This document shows, piece after piece, positions 49,110 through 59,939 of a DNA stretch of 64,000 nt; position 1 is the stretch's first letter; every line of letters begins with the position of its first letter. The notes under the pieces are model-generated. The model saw nothing but the letters and a program-made list of their open reading frames with translations. It did not search any database and was not told where the DNA came from. The stretch comes from Tetmemena sp. SeJ-2015. Lineage: Eukaryota; Ciliophora; Spirotrichea; Sporadotrichida; Oxytrichidae. The position numbers and the translations under genes were made by a program. The stretch covers positions 102,588 through 166,587 of the forward strand of contig JAJKFJ010021174.1 in the NCBI GenBank assembly GCA_027382625.1, given 5' to 3'.

Positions 49110-50832
49110 ATGGAGGCAAAATTATTGCAAAAACAAGCTATTTAAAAACGAAATTTGCAATATACCTCATATATCTATTTTAATACTACAGCCATGCAAA
49201 TCGTACTTGGTGCACTTCGTCAAGAAGCAAAAGTATCTAGATTTCTGTTTGAATGAGTTGGAATCGCTTGCTGATCTATATGGAGTGAAAAGAGAGAATC
49301 TCTGGTTGCCTCAGTTCCCCAAAAACACTCTAACCCTAATATCTAAGTGAACCCTCTGGTATATGTGAATCTCCCAAGTGAAGAAATAGCCAGGAAGATC
49401 GCTCACCGTTCCATCCTCATCAAAGAGATTGATAAATAGCGATATCTTAATAGATCATGCTCATTTTAAGATTGTCGATGTCTACTCACAGGCGAAGTCC
49501 TACGCAGACTTAATAAAGAATGTGGACAAGGCAAGGCTAGAATAAACACTGCAGCTTAACTAGAGCTACCGATTCAGTATTAAGGGAGTGGGCAGGAAAA
49601 TTCCTTTCTAAGAGCAGATGGACATCATCAACGCATTTAAGGTATTCCCTTTCGGAGATAAGGTCGATTTCAAGAACAGCCAAATCACTTACAGAGTCAT
49701 TGAAGAACAACGAAGATATATATTAAGATCCATGATAGCTTCATATGGAAAATTTGATTATAGATCACATGATCTACTTTGGAAGGGAGGTAGCTACTAG
49801 CAGATGCTTTGGGAACAAGGAGGAGGATTCTTTCCATGGCCCCTACGATTTGAAACTGAGGCCTTATCTAGGACCTACTTCAACCGATCATTAGCTGGCT
49901 TTCTTAATGGCAAACCAAGGCTAAGTAGACGAGGGTGACTTAGTTTACGATCCCTTCGTGGGAACTGGGTCAATCGCAGTAGCATGCAGCCATTTCGGAA
50001 CTCAATAATTCGGTAGTGACTTGGATGTTAGAGTGCTCAAGGGCTATGGAGTTGGCAGAAAGACTAAGAACCTAAACATACCAGGATTAGACAAGATTTC
50101 ACATGCTTATATTAATGAAAGAGAGAGAGAGAGTTTAAATAATTGTTAGAGATTTCCAGGTTTGACATCTTCACAAACTTCGACCACTATAAACTTCCTC
50201 GTCCTTAAATCCTAGCTTGCGATTTTTCTTAACCTCCTTTCCAATTGAGAGGAGGAGACGGGGCTATATTTGACGCTATAGTGTGCGACCCTCCCTACGG
50301 AGTGAGGGCTAGAACTCATAAAATAGGCATCAGTACCACCAAGCAAAAGAGATTTATCCCTTGCACTTTTATTTAGAAGAAATCTTTAAATATTTCTGGA
50401 ATTATTCAAAGTGCTTTAATCTTTTATTGTGAAAAGAGAAAGGATAGACTAGACCTGGAGAAGCTGCAAAAGCAGGTAGAGCAAGAGCAAAAACAAGATA
50501 ACGTAGAAGAGACTAACCAGCAAAATCAAGATCAAGATCAAGAGGAGGAGGAGAAAAATGAAGAGCAAGTTCAAGATTAATAAGAGTAAGAGCCGCACTA
50601 TAGCTAGAAAGAGTAATATGATGTCAATCAAATCTATGAAGACTTGTTGGACCATGCCTCAAAGCTTGTTCGTAAAGGAGGCCGCTTGGTATTTCTATTT
50701 CACACTGATGCGGAGAACCCTCCTGAGAAGAACAAGTTCCCTGAGCACCCAGCATTTGAATTCATCTGCAGCAGTGAGAACGGACTCACTAAACACAGGT
50801 CAAGACATCTCATCACCATGGTCAGAAAGTGA
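49110..50832 (+). CDS. TRMT11: tRNA (guanine-N2-)-methyltransferase catalytic subunit, TRMT11 family
   Basis: Methylates guanosine 10 of tRNA, with TRMT112 as partner. The N-terminal RNA-binding part reads YLVHFVKKQKYLDFCLNELE and LADLYGVKRENLW, then VNPLVYVNLPSEEIARKIAHRS and YRFSIKGVGRKI. Catalytic blocks are FLMANQG...LVYDPFVGTGSIAVA (SAM motif I, about 49905-49985) and FDAIVCDPPYGVRARTHKIG (DPPY motif, about 50270). A Gln/Glu-rich insert (about 50450-50620) precedes LLDHASKLVRKGGRLVFLFHT and a C-terminus ending in TGA at 50830. IESs include one with pointer AGATTG (49427/49469). The first MDS is uncertain, and one frame change near 49325-49345 has no obvious pointer. The Gln/Glu insert is unusual for the family. 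Confidence 0.9.
49433..49474. other. 42-base IES, pointer AGATTG
   Basis: AGATTG at 49427-49432 and 49469-49474. Excision gives ILIKEIVDVYSQAKSY in frame. Confidence 0.9.
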
Positions 50833-50918
50833 ACTCAAATTTAATATTCATCTTCTAATTAATTTAGCACTTTTTCATTATCTCAAATAAGTAGTCCGTA
50901 GTTTAAATTTCAGTTGAA

Positions 50919-51584
50919 TAAGACTTCAGTGAGTTGCTGAGTCTTCTTTTGAATCTGTTCCTTGTATTCTATATTATGATAAGGAGTTACTCTGTCCTCC
51001 ACACTGATGCGCATCTCTGCTTCGATCTCCTCTGGTGTAATGCTCTGCTGTTGGCGCTCTTTCCTCCTATCTGCTTCCTCTCTCATCTCACCCCTGTCCT
51101 TTACTGGCCGATACTCTTTGGGGTTTATTCTCTTGGTTGCCTCCTTTATCCTTAGTTTGGGAGTCTTGGGCACTACCTCAAGCAAGAACAACTCTTTGAA
51201 TTAGTTCATTTGCTCCTAGTCCTCGAACAACAAGAAAGCGATAGTTATAAGAGTAGAGCGCTAAACATAGATTTATTGAGAGCGAAGTTGTTTCCTCTTT
51301 TCTTAAGGATGCCCTTGACAGGGATATCCTCTCTATTGAATGACTTCATCAAGAACTTCACAAAGTCTTTCTCCTACCATATGTTGCTGTACTCCAGTTA
51401 TGCACAAACTCGTGTAGGTTTATCTTGCTCTGCCCATAATTAATCAACTCTAAGTTTAAAATTAATACCCTGCCCTAGTCTTGGCCTTTTGATTGTGGCT
51501 CTTGATCTTAATTACCTTCCTCTCTAGACTAAGTTGTCTCTTTTACCTTTCCTCTACTTCTTTGCTTTAGTTGACTGACTCCAT
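50919..51584 (-). CDS. N-terminal half of scrambled TRMT2A-like tRNA uridine methyltransferase
   Basis: On the - strand from ATG at 51584 (MESVNQSKEVEERQKRQ). MDS joins use pointers GGGCAG and TCGCT, giving ...KPTRVCAQLEYSNIWQEKDF and an RRM-like segment (GILKKRGNNFAFLLFEDQEQ). Then come LEVVPKTPKLRIKEATKR, a charged linker, and RVTPYHNIEYKEQIQKKTQQ, matching the VTPL..Y..QL..K motif before the catalytic domain of TRM2/TRMT2A proteins. The piece ends at pointer TGAAGTCTTA (50919-50928, - strand). The same ten bases begin the catalytic half on the + strand at 58363. Joining gives [17 protein letters not shown] in frame. So the gene is split and inverted, with about 7.4 kb between the halves. 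Confidence 0.85.
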
Positions 51585-51785
51585 TATTCTTTAAAGTTAT
51601 CTCTATTTATTACTACTGTGCTACTTTATCTTTATTTCTCAATGCTAATCCACTTTCCCTATTCTTTCAAAAAACCAACCCCTATCTCTGATATTCTAAA
51701 ATTTCCACTTCATGCAAAAGAGTAGTTGGTTGGAATAAATATAGATAAATTATTATATCAGCAAAAACAGGACTTTATTCCCTGG

Positions 51786-53625
51786 ATGTTTTCAGCAGAC
51801 AATAAAATTCACGCTATCCTAGTAGTCACTCCTCTCAGAGTCGGTTCACTCGCAAAGTGAAGACTACGGAAAATGAAGCATAGGAGCCCTGAGGCCCAAC
51901 TAAGCAGCAACGAATACTAGTAAGATCAGCAAGAATAGGAAAGGAATCGACTAGATCGCCTAATCAAACGAGCCATAAGAGAAAAACGAATCTGATCTTA
52001 TCAGCAGCCAACATAATTCAGGGTTTCATCACAAAAAACATTGAGCAAATGCTTTATGTATTAATTAGTTTCAGACTGGAAGAAGCCCAGCAGACAATAT
52101 GGTTTTACGGGAGTACCCAGAGAGGAGCAGCAACGTCTACAGTCATCACAAGCAGCTCTTGAGCAAAGATATAGATGATGCAGCTGCAGGTGATAACAAA
52201 TGAATGAGTACTTTGTTATCTTAGTAGTATTTTATTGATCCAGTGGAGGTGTTTCAATAGCAGCAACAGCAGCAGTATTCATAGCAGAAGTATCAGTCTA
52301 ATTCACGCAACGAAAAGAAGTATAGATATGAGGCTAGAGTGCAATTCATAATCATTTGGTTTGTGATAAATTTGCTTTATTAATTGCAATTCGAAACATT
52401 CGAGTCGTCGATGGACGACAGAAGAGACGAGAAGGTGATTTTCAAATATATCTAGCGATGTGAATTCGAGGACCTTAGAAAAGCATCTGGAGGATACTGG
52501 CCATAGATACGATATCACTTAAATTCTACGACAGCTCTGGTTATTCTCCACTCCACTTTTAAGATAAGTGATAAGGAAATATGATCATTAGATTTTAAGA
52601 CTTTGCTGCGTTTAAGAATATCGAGGAAGCCTTTTACGTTCTGTGCGATTACGTACTCAATCGAATGCCAAAGATAGAGACATCAAAGGGAGTGCAAAAT
52701 TAAAATGAAGCACTCTCAGGACGAAGGAGAGAAATGAGATACTCCAAACCAACAGAGACATTCTTAAGAACTAATCCTTAAAATTGTTTTAATTATAATT
52801 AATTAATCATTGAAAGTATTTAAGATATGAAAGTCTGAAACTTAATAATGAGATTAGTTAATCAAAGTTTTCCACTTTAATTTTACATAATCTGATTTTT
52901 AATTAACTCAGAGTTACAATTCTTTCCATTTTTCTAATTGAATTATCTTAGGTTTTTTAAAAATATAATTTCTTTTTAAATTTGATGTATTTTTGAACTG
53001 GATAAACTAGCACTGCAAGGGAGAAGAAGGGTTTACGAGTTTGCATTTCTCGACTTTCCATGGGAATATGAGACTGATAAGATTCTTAATTTAGAACGGA
53101 GCCAAGATTGATGCAGTCAATAGATAGTAGATTAACATGTTGCATGTCGCAGCTCAGGGAGATTAGCCTGCTGCTCTGGTCTTCTTTAGATCGCATACCA
53201 AAAATACTTTTTTATTTCTTTAAAAATTGTTAGCAAGGGTTGGACATAAATAACTTTGACAAGAGGAGGAGCACACCTCTTCACTGGGCAGCCTTCGCAG
53301 GTGCTGAACTTGCCATGAGCTACATTTAAAACATTATATTCCACTCAAGATAACCCTCTATCTCTCCTCACAATTAATTTGTACATTTTGGCTTGGCAAA
53401 TAAACATCAACGAACAGGATTAAAAGGGGATGACTGCCCTCTGCATCTGGCTGTTAAATCGTGTGAGGAGATAAGATCTACCAAAGGAGTGAAAATGCTG
53501 CTCACCAAAGGAGCAGATAGAAATATAGAGGAAAAAGACTGGCCAGAAACCTATAGATATAATCAAAACTTTTGACGATTCTCAAGTCAATGAATAATTG
53601 ATCAAGGAACTTAAGGGGCTACTGG
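51786..53625 (+). CDS. Ankyrin-repeat half of an ankyrin-DHHC palmitoyltransferase
   Basis: The early part is Gln/Ser-rich (YQQDQQEQERNRLDRLIKR, about 51915; QQQQQQYSQQKYQ, about 52258). It leads to DRRDEKVIFKYIQRCEFEDL (about 52415) and FAAFKNIEEAFYVLCDYVLN, then ankyrin repeats typical of ZDHHC17/Akr1: LHFSTFHGNMRLIRFLIQNG (53043), MLHVAAQGDQPAALVFF (about 53138), LDINNFDKRRSTPLHWAA (53240), LHLAVKSCEEIRSTKGVKML and TKGADRNIEEKD (53440-53535). The half ends FDDSQVNEQLIKELKGLL with pointer TGG at 53623-53625, continued at 55120. A frame change at about 53425 (DQKG/CPLHLAV) has no clear insert. The N-terminal start is approximate. Confidence 0.8.
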
Positions 53626-55122
53626 TAAGATTCAAAATAACCTAAAATTCTATTCTAGGAATACAAGAGTAGTTTTATATGATAGGAGATAGAGATGATT
53701 GATTCTATTTAAGCAGTGAACATATATAGAGTAAAAATTAAAGAATCATGAACAAAATATTAAATCCTACTTTGCTTCATCAATTTTTTGAAACTTCAAG
53801 GAGTAAAAGAGAGAAGACTTCCGAATTTGAGATGCTTAATGACTGGCAACTTTCCAACCACCTCAGCTTAGAACATCTTCATCATACCTGTGCAAACTTT
53901 TTCCCAAGAAAGGGAACTCCACTCACATCGTTGAGGATTGGAGAGCTCTCCCCAAAAGGAACTCCCTTCTTCACCTGCTTTATGAACTTTATGCATCCAA
54001 AATACAAGCATTAAACTATCAAAGCGTCAATTTAAACTTCTTAAATACATGTAGTCATCGCTATCCTTAATAAGAGCTGACTCACTATGGACAGATTCTG
54101 GCAGATAAGAGTCATTCTTAACCAGCTGAGATGCGCCAAACAAGAAGGCTAAATGTTGATAATCATCAAGACCCCACACTCCATGCGAGCCAGCTGGCTC
54201 AAGAACATAGATGAGCTGGATCTTTCTCATGAGGGTCATGTATTGTTGGAAGACTTTGTTAATCGCTGCCTTAAAGTCCTCTGGTCGGAATATTCTCAGC
54301 TTAAAGAGGCAAGAGCAAAAATACTACGAAGTTCAGCTCGTGGCCAGTTCCATAGTCAAGGCGCTCGTAAGAACCAAATGACTCTTGGAAATAGACTTTG
54401 ATCTCAGGAATCGCCAAAATGCGAAGCCTTCTTGCTTTGAAGATTGTGGCCAGTAAATCGTCAGTGTTCTAATTCAGTTAAGAACATCAGGGATTTAACT
54501 TACAGAGAACACTCTATCAAGCCAAGTTCTGAAAGCCTTGTTACCGAATCTCATTGGTTGTTGAATAGGTGGGATCTCGTCAACCCACTGCTTCAAGAGT
54601 TTTTAAGACGTTGTATAATGGCTTAAGATTCTACAAAAGTAAATGAGACATCCTTCATGATTAAAGCTTAATGAACTAAGATAAGAACTGCTTGCATACA
54701 TCTTTCAATTAAAAAGTAAAAATGAGGGGTTGGTGGGAAATCGGAAACTTACATCAGTTAAAGGAGTCTCTGACATTCTGCTATTTTGAACAGATTAAGT
54801 AAGTGCGGCAATGAATTGAAGCATTTCATTGCAAGGCTTCTGACTTTTTAAATGCCTCGTGAGTTAGGTTGTCATCTATCTTTTTCTGAGGGGATCTGAA
54901 ACTTGAAAGCTGCTGAAGTCGAAGGGTTTCCCTTAAGGTAGCAGTGCCTTGGGTCACGTCTTGCATAGATTCCATATTTAAATTTTGTTTGGGAAAGTTT
55001 GATTTATTGATTGATTATATCTTTGCAATTTTGAAAGTGATCTCAAATGAAATTGAAAAAGAAGGCTAATCTCAAATCCCTTGAAATGAAGAATTTTTAT
55101 TAAACTTTGAGTAGTTTTATGG
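53626..55122. other. 1.5-kb IES of the ankyrin-DHHC gene that contains a complete gene
   Basis: TGG at 53623-53625 and 55120-55122. Joining there gives [20 protein letters not shown] in frame, the expected passage from ankyrin repeats to the first membrane segment of ZDHHC17-like enzymes. The insert carries the whole PTPA gene on the opposite strand. The pointer is only 3 bases, so the join rests mainly on frame and protein order. Confidence 0.7.
53796..54975 (-). CDS. PTPA: Serine/threonine phosphatase 2A activator (PTPA)
   Basis: PTPA loads catalytic metal into PP2A and has prolyl isomerase activity. From ATG at 54975 ([14 protein letters not shown]) the protein reads [67 protein letters not shown] (about 54520-54600), [19 protein letters not shown] (about 54320), the signature [20 protein letters not shown] (about 54170-54210), [38 protein letters not shown], and [20 protein letters not shown], ending in TGA at 53796-53798. 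Family order and length are normal. Short AT-rich inserts break it. It lies entirely inside an IES of the ankyrin-DHHC gene. Confidence 0.92.
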
Positions 55123-55990
55123 GAGATTGCTTTATGCTGAAAACAACCTTCAAGAAGCAAAACAGGTCTTTGCGAAACATCTATTTCTACGGGACTGCTA
55201 TGATTATAACCTATGCGATGATCTATCTCTACATTTATCCTGTAATTGCGGTCTCGGAGATGTGGATCGTATAAACCTTTATTGATGTGAGGTAAGAGAG
55301 CCCATCATTTTGATTAAATTAGAAAATTTCAGATTTACTTAACCAGTTCGCTCTTTGTCTTAAGTATGGTATTATGGATAGCTGCTTGGCAGAAAGATCC
55401 TGGCTAGATCCATAAGGATTAAACGCTGGACTTTTTGTCCTTACTAGAGAGGTTTGAAGCAAATTGCCTCTGTCCAGATTGCGAAGTGATAAGAATGCAA
55501 AGAAGCAGGCATTGTAACATTTGTAACATTTGCGTGGAGCGATTTGATCATCACTGCCCCTGGATCAATAATTGCGTTGGAAAAGGGTTAGTGAGAATTA
55601 AGATTTGCAATATTTCTGGGCTACAAAAGTTACAAGAATATTAATCTTTACTATAGAAATTACTTGGCATTCTACAGTTTTGTAATTGTGCAAGGTTTTT
55701 ATCTCATTTCTGTCCTCTTAATGATCATCATGTGTAAGCTTTTAACTTTTCTGAGTCATCTACTTTCCAAAATTATAGTTGCTTTGAAGCTCCACTCCAA
55801 TCATAAAATTTAACTGGACTAGAATATCATGATAGACATATTTTTAAAGATAGAGGCAGATCTCTCTCATCAGCCTACAACGTTCATTGCTGAGTTTACT
55901 ATCTTTATCCTAGCTCTATCTTTCTTCATTTAAAATATCACACAATGCTCAAAATAGAGACTAGCCACTAAAAAACCAAATTCAAATTGA
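55120..55990 (+). CDS. DHHC half of the ankyrin-DHHC palmitoyltransferase
   Basis: Transfers palmitate to protein cysteines at membranes. The piece starts at pointer TGG with [19 protein letters not shown], then membrane segments ([20 protein letters not shown]; about 55330-55395, VLWIAAW), and the zinc-binding catalytic domain [37 protein letters not shown] (55470-55577). An IES near 55580-55612 follows, then [19 protein letters not shown], further membrane segments and a C-terminus [11 protein letters not shown] with TGA at 55988-55990. The Asp-His-His-Cys active site is intact. A GT-AG-like insert lies at about 55292-55340. Confidence 0.88.
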
Positions 55991-56180
55991 GGTGAAAGTT
56001 TCAAATCGCTCTGAAACTTTGCGGGAAAAGCGAAAAAAGACCTCTCTGAAAGATACAAATGACAGATTTCACAGCTTATAGAATTAAAATTTAAAATCCT
56101 AACGCTCTCTGCTGCGAATTCATACGAAATTAGGGAGGAGAAGTGTTTCTTCAAACTTAGAACATCTTAGGTAGATTGGT

Positions 56181-57194
56181 TCATTCTTTTTGAGTGGTGG
56201 TGTTGGCTCCGCCCTCTCTTCTCTGACCTCTGGGTCTATCGTTGTAACCACCTTCTCTTCTAGGAGGTCTGTTATCACCACCTCTGTGATTGTCTTGTCT
56301 GGGACCTCTGTTGTTGTAAGGTCTCTCAGCGTTGTATGGTCTATCGGCGTTGTAAGGTCTATCAGCGTTGTATGGTCTCTCGTTATTGTAGCCACCCTCT
56401 CTGTTTCCACCGCGGCCACCTCTGAAACCTCCTCTGAAGCCACCTCTGAAACCGCCTCTGGAGCCGCCTCTGCCTCCTCTTCTGACCTCTTCGTCACCAT
56501 CTCTTCTCTCTCTGTTGTCGTAAACTCTAGGAGGTCTTTCGTTGTTGTAGCCACCTTCTCTCTGGCCACCCTCTCTGTTCTCTCTATAACCACCTTCTCT
56601 GTTTTCTCTGTAGCCACCCTCTCTGTAGCCGCCTTCTCTTTGGCCACCTTCTCTGTAGCCACCTCTGCCGCCTCTGAAGCCGCCTCTTCTGCCGCCTCTG
56701 CCGCCTCTGCCACCTCTTCTCTCGCCCTCAACTCCTTCTCTTCTTTCTCCACCCTCTCTTCTCTGGCCAAGAGGGACCTCGTTGTAAACGGAGACCTCGC
56801 TCTCGGGAATGGGTAGTTGATAGCCGAAGTGAGCGGCATCACCAGCTGACTTGCTAAGAACGATGGTAAGCATGGTTACGTTTCTCTCGAACTTTAGTTG
56901 ATCGAGACCCTCCTCAAGAGGCTCGTACTCGTCGACGATGGTAACGTTGGAGATCTCATTGTGCTGATGGAGCTGGGGAACTCTGTGCTTGATGAGCTCA
57001 GCCAACTTCACTGCGTTCTCCATGGCGTTGGAGACTCCCTTGATGACAACGGAGTTTTGTCCTTGGACCTTGCCGGTGAGGAGCTCGTGAGCGCGGCGGA
57101 GGTAGCGACCAATGCCGGGTCCACGCTTAACTCTGATTTCATTCTCGGGAAGAACGTCTTGAGCCTTGTCGACTCTGGAGTATTTCTCAGCCAT
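56181..57194 (-). CDS. Alba-domain RNA/DNA-binding protein with RGG repeats
   Basis: A complete 337-residue frame on the - strand. The Alba domain occupies about residues 17-125: NEIRVKRGPGIGRYLRRA, VVIKGVSNAMENAVKLAELI, NVTIVDEYEPLEEGLDQLKF and MLTIVLSKS. Residues 150-337 are Arg/Gly/Glu-rich: RRGGRGGRGG, YREGGYREN-type repeats, then three to four NADRPY units. Alba-RGG proteins bind RNA in many protists. Unlike its neighbours the gene has no IES and no TAA/TAG Gln codons, and it is GC-richer. High expression or a past retrocopy could explain this. The start follows a clean ATG just after an AT-rich spacer. Confidence 0.93.
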   Translation of the reverse strand: MAEKYSRVDKAQDVLPENEIRVKRGPGIGRYLRRAHELLTGKVQGQNSVVIKGVSNAMENAVKLAELIKHRVPQLHQHNEISNVTIVDEYEPLEEGLDQLKFERNVTMLTIVLSKSAGDAAHFGYQLPIPESEVSVYNEVPLGQRREGGERREGVEGERRGGRGGRGGRRGGFRGGRGGYREGGQREGGYREGGYRENREGGYRENREGGQREGGYNNERPPRVYDNRERRDGDEEVRRGGRGGSRGGFRGGFRGGFRGGRGGNREGGYNNERPYNADRPYNADRPYNAERPYNNRGPRQDNHRGGDNRPPRREGGYNDRPRGQRREGGANTTTQKE

Positions 57195-58362
57195 CTTAAG
57201 GAAAATTTAAAGCGATATTTAATATATAAAACTTGACTGAAACTTGTATTAATCTAAGCCTCACTCTGCATTTGCTATGAAGACTCTTAGTTTATCTTAA
57301 TTTCTTTCATTCATCATTTACTTTCTTCATTCCACTTCTGTAAGTCAGCTTTCATACATCTTTATTCCATTAAAACAAACTCTAAGCACCTATACTCAAT
57401 CACGATACACACACACTCACACCTTTTTTAGTTTGCTGTGCTATGTCCAAAGCTGCAATGTTTTGCGAGGAGAGACTACATGTGAGCGTTTTTCAAAAAC
57501 AAGGCGCCCTCCTGCATCTGAAAATTAATCTCTATTGCTTGACTCTCCAAGGAAGAAAATGACAGTACTGAATCTGCCCTCTGACTACTCAACTAGCTGG
57601 GTAGAGAATGCAAAGTCAATGTTGTTTGACAGTAAAGTAATTAGCTAAAGAGAGCTAATATAAAAATGTGAGGACTAGTAAAGATAATTGTATGAATACC
57701 AAAGTCATCTAATTTTCAAGGATTAAAATGAAGTATATAATAAGTATTTTATTCATCGAAGCAACAGCCAAAGAAAGAGCGGAGCCTATTATACAGTTAA
57801 ATTAATATGAAATTCATCAAAACTTTAAATAAAAAGATTGAGAAGGAGGTAGTTTTTAAGCAAAGTCAACAAAATATTTTTCTCTCTTGATTAAATCGTA
57901 TATATCAATAGAGGATTAATGACAGAGAGTTTTTTCACTACAAACTTCTCCCATTAATTTTATTAAACTTTTAAATCTTAAAACAAGTTAATCCATAAGT
58001 AACTCATTATTAAAGCATAAAGTAAGTTTTATTAGATTTTTTAGAAGAAAGAGAGAGAGATAGATAGAGAGAGCAATTCTGATTACATACAATTTTTATC
58101 TTTAAATTTCTTGAATTTTTATACTTCACTCTTTATTAAGCACGTAAACAAGCAATTTAGATTTTCATTGGCTTTGATTTTCATAAAAATCTGATTTATA
58201 CTGATGAGTGATGCTGCATTTCAATCAATTCTGAAAAGGATACTTTCCCTGCCCTTAAAACAGATTACACTTAATCTTATCGTCAAATAACTTATTTAGA
58301 TACATTTTAAACTCTTTAGAATTTGCAAACACACACGCTTATGAATATTATAGAAAGTCTAT
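57195..58362. other. AT-rich spacer between Alba gene and TRMT2A catalytic half
   Basis: Upstream of the divergent Alba gene. It contains a GA-rich simple repeat (about 58049-58074). Short + strand frames just before 58363 (for example [13 protein letters not shown]) are not part of TRMT2A: the pointer join replaces them with the inverted N-terminal half. Confidence 0.6.
58049..58074. repeat. GA/GATA simple repeat
   Basis: A run of gagagaga with two gata units. Low-complexity, with no evident function. Confidence 0.6.
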
Positions 58363-59702
58363 TGAAGTCTTAAGAGGCTTCACAAATATGCTAGAAAAGG
58401 ATATAAAGAACAGTGGAGAGCAGAGACCAAGTTGGTTCAGTACAAAAGAAGAGCTCCCGTGCTAGCTCTCTCATATCATAGAGTGTGACCTTGACTACAT
58501 CAATGAATACAGGAACAAAGTAGAGTTCACCATAGGTAGGCGTTATGAAGACTCAAATATTTCATGAGATTCAATTCTTCTAAGTTGCTTAATAAATTAA
58601 GACAATGAAATCTGCATTGGATTCAATAAAGGCAACATGAGCAAAGGAATCATGTATGTGGACTATCCTGACAATATAAAGGCCATTTCACGCACCTCTC
58701 TCTTTGTAGCAAAATAAGTAGAGTAATTAGTTAGAGAGAGTGGAATTGAACTTTATGACCGTAAACTAAACCAAGGCTTTTGGCGCATTCTACTTTACAG
58801 AGAATCTAAACAGACTAAGCAAGCTCTCATTAGTGTAGTTGTCTCAGAAGGCTTTTTAATAACAGAAGAGTAGCAAAAGGGTATAGAGCAGAAGCTGCTC
58901 AGCCTATTTCCTGAAGGAAAATAGATCGGTGAATAGGGTTACTCAGTGGCCTCACTTAGCATGATATTCTCAAATGAGCTTTCTGGAGCATACAAAGAAA
59001 CTGACAAAGTTAAGTTGCTCAGTGGTAAACCTGATTATGAGGAGATTTTACTTGGTTTCAAGTTCACTGTCTCTCCTTTCGCTTTCTTCTAGGTAAATAC
59101 GAATGTCTTTGAGAAGATGCTGAGGCTGATAGAGGATTTTACCCAGATAAATTAAAACACAGTCGTGCTGGATATTTGCTGCGGGACTGGAGCGATTGGG
59201 ATCTGCCTTTCAAGCAAGGCCAAGAAAGTTATCGGAGTTGATATAATTGAATCAGCAATTGAGAATGCAAAGGCAAATATTCTACTTAATAAGGACAAAA
59301 TCGACCCTGAGAAATGTCAGTATTTGACAGGTAGAGCCGAAGAAGTACTTCCAAATGTAAAATTACAGTAAAGATTGAGAAGCTCGCAATATCTTTATTT
59401 AAAGTTTAGTAAAGGAGGGCTCTGCTATGGGATTAGAAATAATAGGAATAGTAGACCCACCTAGATCTGGACTACATCAAGATGTGCTGAGACTTCTGAG
59501 GACTTGCAAGGGTCTTGATAGGCTGGTCTATGTATCTTGCAATCCTTAATCTTAGATGCAAGACTTGAAGCACTTGTGCTACGAAACGTCAAAAAAGAGA
59601 AAGGCACCTGCATTCAAGCCCCTCAAATGCATAGGAGCTGATCTCTTTCCTCATACCAATCATGTAGAATCTATAGTGCTGCTTGAAAGGTATTATCAAT
59701 GA
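58363..59702 (+). CDS. Catalytic half of scrambled TRMT2A-like tRNA uridine methyltransferase
   Basis: Makes 5-methyluridine in tRNA (TRM2/TrmA fold). It starts at pointer TGAAGTCTTA (58363-58372). Blocks: [11 protein letters not shown] (about 58505); an IES near 58535-58603; [39 protein letters not shown] (about 59070); SAM-binding [15 protein letters not shown] (59165); [32 protein letters not shown]; an IES near 59360-59435; [18 protein letters not shown] (about 59450); [16 protein letters not shown] with the catalytic Cys (about 59518); [16 protein letters not shown] with the catalytic Glu; and TGA at 59700. All active-site elements are present. Its N-terminal half lies inverted at 50919-51584. 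Confidence 0.93.
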
Positions 59703-59910
59703 TAAAATACCAAGAGAACTGATATAAAGATCTTAATTAAATTTTCTTCCTATAAGATTTAGATTTTCGTTTCTATATTTATTCTTAATCTTTGGCTAGA
59801 CTTTAATCATTTAATGTCAAATGCCTAATATAGCATAAATTCATTAAAATTATTAAGATTTATGCTTACCTTTTTAAATTTTAGATAGCTAGAATTACTT
59901 TTGTTTAAGT

Positions 59911-59939
59911 TAGCTTGGATTGAGGGATTCGCCATCTTT
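59911..59939 (+). other. Scrambled MDS U3 (AWIEGF)
   Basis: The left pointer TAGCTTGGATTG (59911-59922) equals 61959-61970; the right pointer GCCATCTTT (59931-59939) equals 62008-62016. Inserting it there gives AWIEGFAIFVAVFVVAFV, the conserved first part of PMCA transmembrane helix 2. Confidence 0.9.

Noticed and set aside
56190..56816. 208-codon Ser/Val-rich + strand ORF and 240-codon - strand ORF
   Set aside because: Antisense and out-of-frame shadows of the Alba gene's RGG repeats.
58200..58362. Local sequence as the N-terminus of the + strand tRNA methyltransferase
   Set aside because: [13 protein letters not shown] loosely resembles the family's Y..QL motif, but the inverted half at 50.9-51.6 kb supplies the RRM and the correct motif and shares the 10-base pointer.
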